From positions 34,209,076 to 34,273,075 of the forward strand of contig CM018037.1 in the NCBI GenBank assembly GCA_008638375.1: 64,000 bases of DNA, written 5' to 3'. Positions 61,347 through 64,000 of this stretch are shown piece after piece. A model generated the notes under the pieces. It ran no database searches. It was not told the DNA's origin and was given only the letters and a program-made list of their open reading frames with translations. Within the stretch, counting starts at the first letter, position 1, and every line of letters begins with the position of its first letter. The translations under genes and the position numbers were made by a program. The DNA comes from Nyssa sinensis (lineage: Eukaryota; Streptophyta; Magnoliopsida; Cornales; Nyssaceae).

Positions 61347-62310
61347 GGTGGTATGAAGTTTCAAAAAAATACCTAATACTTTTAAAAAATAATCTATAGG
61401 TATTGTTATGACTACTGATAATACTACATGTATTTGATAATGTGATGTTTTGAGATTATCGAATAATTTCTCTGATAGATCACAATCAATCTAATGGTGA
61501 AGTATGAGTTACACCTACCATTAATTACATCATTTGAACATTTTAAATATATTGAGTGAAAGATTATGATAACGAGTTGTGATGAAGTTTCGTTGATTGA
61601 CTATTAAATACATTTGGTTAAGTTGATTGAAAGCAAAGGTGGGCCAAGGGTTGGCTCATTTTGGCGAATTATGAGATTTTCATGTGGTTGATTATTTTGC
61701 TTATGAAAAGATTTGTGAGAGTTGTTTTTTGGATTTGAAAGAAATTATTTGGATTCTTTGGATAACTAAAAAATGTCAACAATGAGGTTTTTAGGCTGAA
61801 AGAATAATATACAGTAATAGTAAAACTTTTTTCTCCCGATCTTTGTATTAAAAAAACAAAAACAAAAAACAAAGGTGATTGTATGCTCTATCAAGTTCAA
61901 TTAAATGGTTAAAATATGACAATATGTTTCTATGGAGTGATTTAATCACTTTTGTATTTGATTTATAGATGATTTTCATGTAATTATATGTCAATGATTA
62001 TGATCAAATTTGTACTATAAATCACTTGTGTGTGGTAATGAAAGATTTAATGTCATCTTCAGCTATTGGTAGACAATAATAAATAGTGATAGTGTGCTAA
62101 AGAAGTAAAACAAAATTTTGTATTACCGTTGCCTGCGATGATATTATCGTGTTTTTTTATAAATTTTACATAAATGTTAAAATCGCTTGGGTAACCACGC
62201 AATGTTGTTTTTCTTCAAATAAGCCAAATATTGTTGTTACTTAAATGAGTAGTGATTCTAATGTTTGGTGTTTTTTGTAATTGAATAAGAAAAATGAAAT
62301 GTTTTCTTTA
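61198..62310. repeat. CXE1-type 3' flank downstream of the P450
   Basis: It matches 48910-49660 in order (GCATTTCTGAAGTTTCAAAA, AACAAAGGTGATTGTATGCT, ATGATTATGATCAAATTTGT). An extra block at about 61395-61780 is absent from the CXE1 side and shows nothing recognisable. The stretch ends in the CXE3 upstream block. Confidence 0.8.
61280..61359. repeat. Perfect 17-bp inverted repeat around a TA microsatellite
   Basis: ACTTCATACCACCATGT (61280-61296) and its exact complement (61343-61359) flank about 46 bp of almost pure TA. The sequence could form a long hairpin. The CXE1 flank has only the right arm (about 48999-49017). Confidence 0.9.
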
Positions 62311-62315
62311 TTTTT

Positions 62316-62530
62316 TGATGATGCGCCATTTGTCTGCACACTGCAGGCTTCTGTGCAAGATATTGTCCGCTTTGTCCGTCCGTAAGTTTCACGGCTCACG
62401 GCTTTGTTCTTGAGCCTTACTCCAGATGTGGGAGAAAGTGAAACGCGTCTTACACAAAAGAGAGAGTAAGGGGCTTATAAGTGACATCATGTCCCGACTC
62501 CTATTCAATGCGAGAAAAAGTGGTAAGATC
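62316..62530. mobile_element. 215-bp insertion in the CXE3 upstream block
   Basis: The CXE2 block reads continuously through CTTTATTTTTAAAATCAAAC. The CXE3 block is interrupted here by a GC-richer segment bordered on both sides by ATTTTT (62310 and 62531), as for a target-site duplication. Phrases such as GATATTGTCCGCTTTG and CACGGCTTTGTTCTTG recall small TRIM-type or solo LTRs of plants. Confidence 0.6.
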
Positions 62531-62711
62531 ATTTTTAAAATCAAACTTGCTTGACCTTTGTCATTTGTTTGTGAATTTTTAGAGTATTTCTATACAACTA
62601 CTATATATATATAGTGAATGTTATTGGGTGCTGTATTAACTTTAAACTCTTTTGGGCTTATCATTTTGTTTATTTATCCATTAAGAAAGAGATACAGAGA
62701 TGGAGGGTTAG
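62531..62711 (+). promoter_or_regulatory. CXE3 promoter/leader with CYP89A-start-like uORF
   Basis: It has the same order of phrases as CXE2 (GAATGTTATTGGGTGC, CTTTAAACTCTTTTGGG, TTATCATTTTG, AAGAAAGAGATACAGAG). It ends with a uORF ATG GAG GGT TAG at 62700-62711. ATGGAGGGTTAGTTCATA differs from the P450 start ATGGAAGCTTGGTTCATA at four of 18 bases, one of which turns the Trp codon into a stop. Confidence 0.65.
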
Positions 62712-62767
62712 TTCATAATAGCAGCAGAAAGGCCTCCATAATCACCATCTAATCCTATGTTAACAAC

Positions 62768-63760
62768 ATGTCGGATCAAACAGCTTCAACCACTTTAACT
62801 GTCGATTCAAATGAATCTCCCTTTATCGTCCGTAACCCCGATGGTTCCATCACCCGTCAACTCATATCCCCGAGCACCTCCGCCACAGTTGATCCCAGCC
62901 ACCCCTCTCCGGTCCTCACCAGAGACGTGACCCTCAACCAATCTAACGACACCTGGCTCCGAATATTCCTACCTCGGCATGCACCTGATTCTTCCCCACC
63001 TTGCAAACTGCCTCTGGTAGTTTACTACCATGGGGGAGGGTTCATCTTTTGCAGTGCGGCCTCAACTATATTCCATGACTTTTGCACCATCATCGCCACC
63101 GAAATCCCCTCCGTTGTTGTCTCCGTCGAGTACCGCCTTGCTCCGGAACATCGCCTGCCTGCAGCGTATGATGATTGCGTGGAGGCCCTGCACTGGATCA
63201 AAACCAGTGATGATGAATGGTTGACTAAATTTGCTGACTTTTCAAATTGCTATCTCATGGGCACGAGTGCAGGTGGTAACATAGCCTACCATACAGGACT
63301 ACGTGCAGCTGCAACGGTTGATGATCTGGAGCCGTTGAAAATAAAAGGGCTGATATTGCACCATCCATTCTTCGGTGGTACCGAGAGGACCGGCTCGGAA
63401 ATGAGATTGGCCAACGACAAGGTATTGCCAGTGCGTCTTAGCGATCTCATGTGGGACTTGGGGTTACCAATTGGCGCTGACCGTGATCATGAGTATAGCA
63501 ATCCGACGGTTGGAGGAGGATCACAACTATGTGATCAAATTGGGACACTCGGATGGAAGGTTATGGTGATGGGCTGTGATGGAGACCCGTTGATCAACCG
63601 TCAGATTGAATTGGGGAAAATGTTGGAAGAGAAGGGTGTACAAGTGGTGGGTAAGTTTGGTGAGGGAGATCATCATGGGGTAGAGATTTTTGATCCCTCC
63701 AAAGCTAAGGCACTGTGTGGGGTGATGAAAGATTTAATGTCATATTCAGCTACTGCATAG
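62768..63760 (+). CDS. Carboxylesterase CXE3 (alpha/beta hydrolase, plant class I CXE family)
   Basis: Intronless, 330 residues, colinear with CXE2 without gaps and differing at a few dozen positions. HGGG is at 88-91. The triad is S167 (GTSAGG), D273 (CDGDPLIN) and H303 (GDHHGVEIF). Two residues near the active site differ from CXE2: Asn277 in place of Asp, and Asp301 in place of Gly. The pocket entrance also changes (FIFCSAASTIFHD against FIFGSAASTPCHD). These could alter substrate preference. All catalytic residues are intact, so the gene is probably functional. The 3' flank runs to the window end and matches that of CXE2. Confidence 0.94.
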   Translation: MSDQTASTTLTVDSNESPFIVRNPDGSITRQLISPSTSATVDPSHPSPVLTRDVTLNQSNDTWLRIFLPRHAPDSSPPCKLPLVVYYHGGGFIFCSAASTIFHDFCTIIATEIPSVVVSVEYRLAPEHRLPAAYDDCVEALHWIKTSDDEWLTKFADFSNCYLMGTSAGGNIAYHTGLRAAATVDDLEPLKIKGLILHHPFFGGTERTGSEMRLANDKVLPVRLSDLMWDLGLPIGADRDHEYSNPTVGGGSQLCDQIGTLGWKVMVMGCDGDPLINRQIELGKMLEEKGVQVVGKFGEGDHHGVEIFDPSKAKALCGVMKDLMSYSATA

Positions 63761-64000
63761 AGAAAACCAAAGGTGATGCAGAGAAATTCTATTGTTGTCA
63801 CCAGAGTTATAATATAATGTCATCGGTATAACATGTTTGATTTTTAAAAAAACATAAAAATAACACTTGTTTACATAATACAATATGATTGGTGAGACTC
63901 GTAGATCAAGTTAATGGTTCAGGTGAGACCATATATTGTTGTCATAGAATGAATAGTGATTGTAATGTTTGGTGGTATTTTCTGAATAAAATTGGGAAAA
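63761..64000. repeat. CXE3 3' flank
   Basis: It matches the CXE2 3' flank (55519-55765), including GAATGAATAGTGATTGTAAT and a GTTTGATTTTTAAAA phrase. It shows that the duplicated unit continues past the end of this window. Confidence 0.8.

Overview
This is a 64 kb piece of plant nuclear DNA, most likely from a woody eudicot. The base composition is very AT-rich. Genes have short exons with GT-AG introns (one GC-AG). The gene families are plant-specific: bHLH36/118-type transcription factors, a PTI1-like receptor-like cytoplasmic kinase, CXE carboxylesterases and a CYP89A-type P450. Intergenic DNA is full of TA/CA microsatellites, SINE, LINE, MITE and LTR relics. No prokaryotic, organellar or viral features, tRNA or rRNA were seen. 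The species cannot be fixed from the sequence alone.

Layout. 0-0.7 kb: a broken gypsy-type transposon gene fragment and a 19-bp tandem repeat. 0.75-18.3 kb: a recent tandem duplication. Copy A (about 745-7457) and copy B (about 11850-18262) each carry one bHLH gene. Copy A has lost the ancestral ATG, has a small intron inversion relative to B, and has gained a poly(A)-tailed retrocopy fragment resembling chloroplast polynucleotide phosphorylase. 18.3-29.4 kb: gene-free, with LINE relics and minisatellites. 29.4-36.3 kb: two more diverged bHLH genes (C and D), each with a SINE-like insertion in intron 1. 36.3-42.9 kb: gene-free. 42.9-45.2 kb: a four-exon PTI1-like kinase. 47.9-63.8 kb: three intronless carboxylesterases (CXE1-3) and an intronless CYP89A-like P450, interrupted by a non-autonomous LTR retrotransposon with a nested solo LTR.

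How the parts relate. The four bHLH genes are tandem paralogues with the same three-exon structure and conserved phase-0 junctions. They differ in the DNA-contact region and in start-codon state, so they look like a family undergoing subfunctionalisation and decay. In the CXE/CYP block the gene flanks are mosaic. The 5' leaders of CXE2 and CXE3 carry what looks like the promoter and first six codons of the P450, now a four-codon uORF. The P450 is followed by the last codons and 3' flank of a CXE1-like gene. An esterase family and a P450 have therefore exchanged flanking DNA and may share regulation. This is the most unusual structure in the window. All similarity statements come from reading and recalled family motifs; no search was run.
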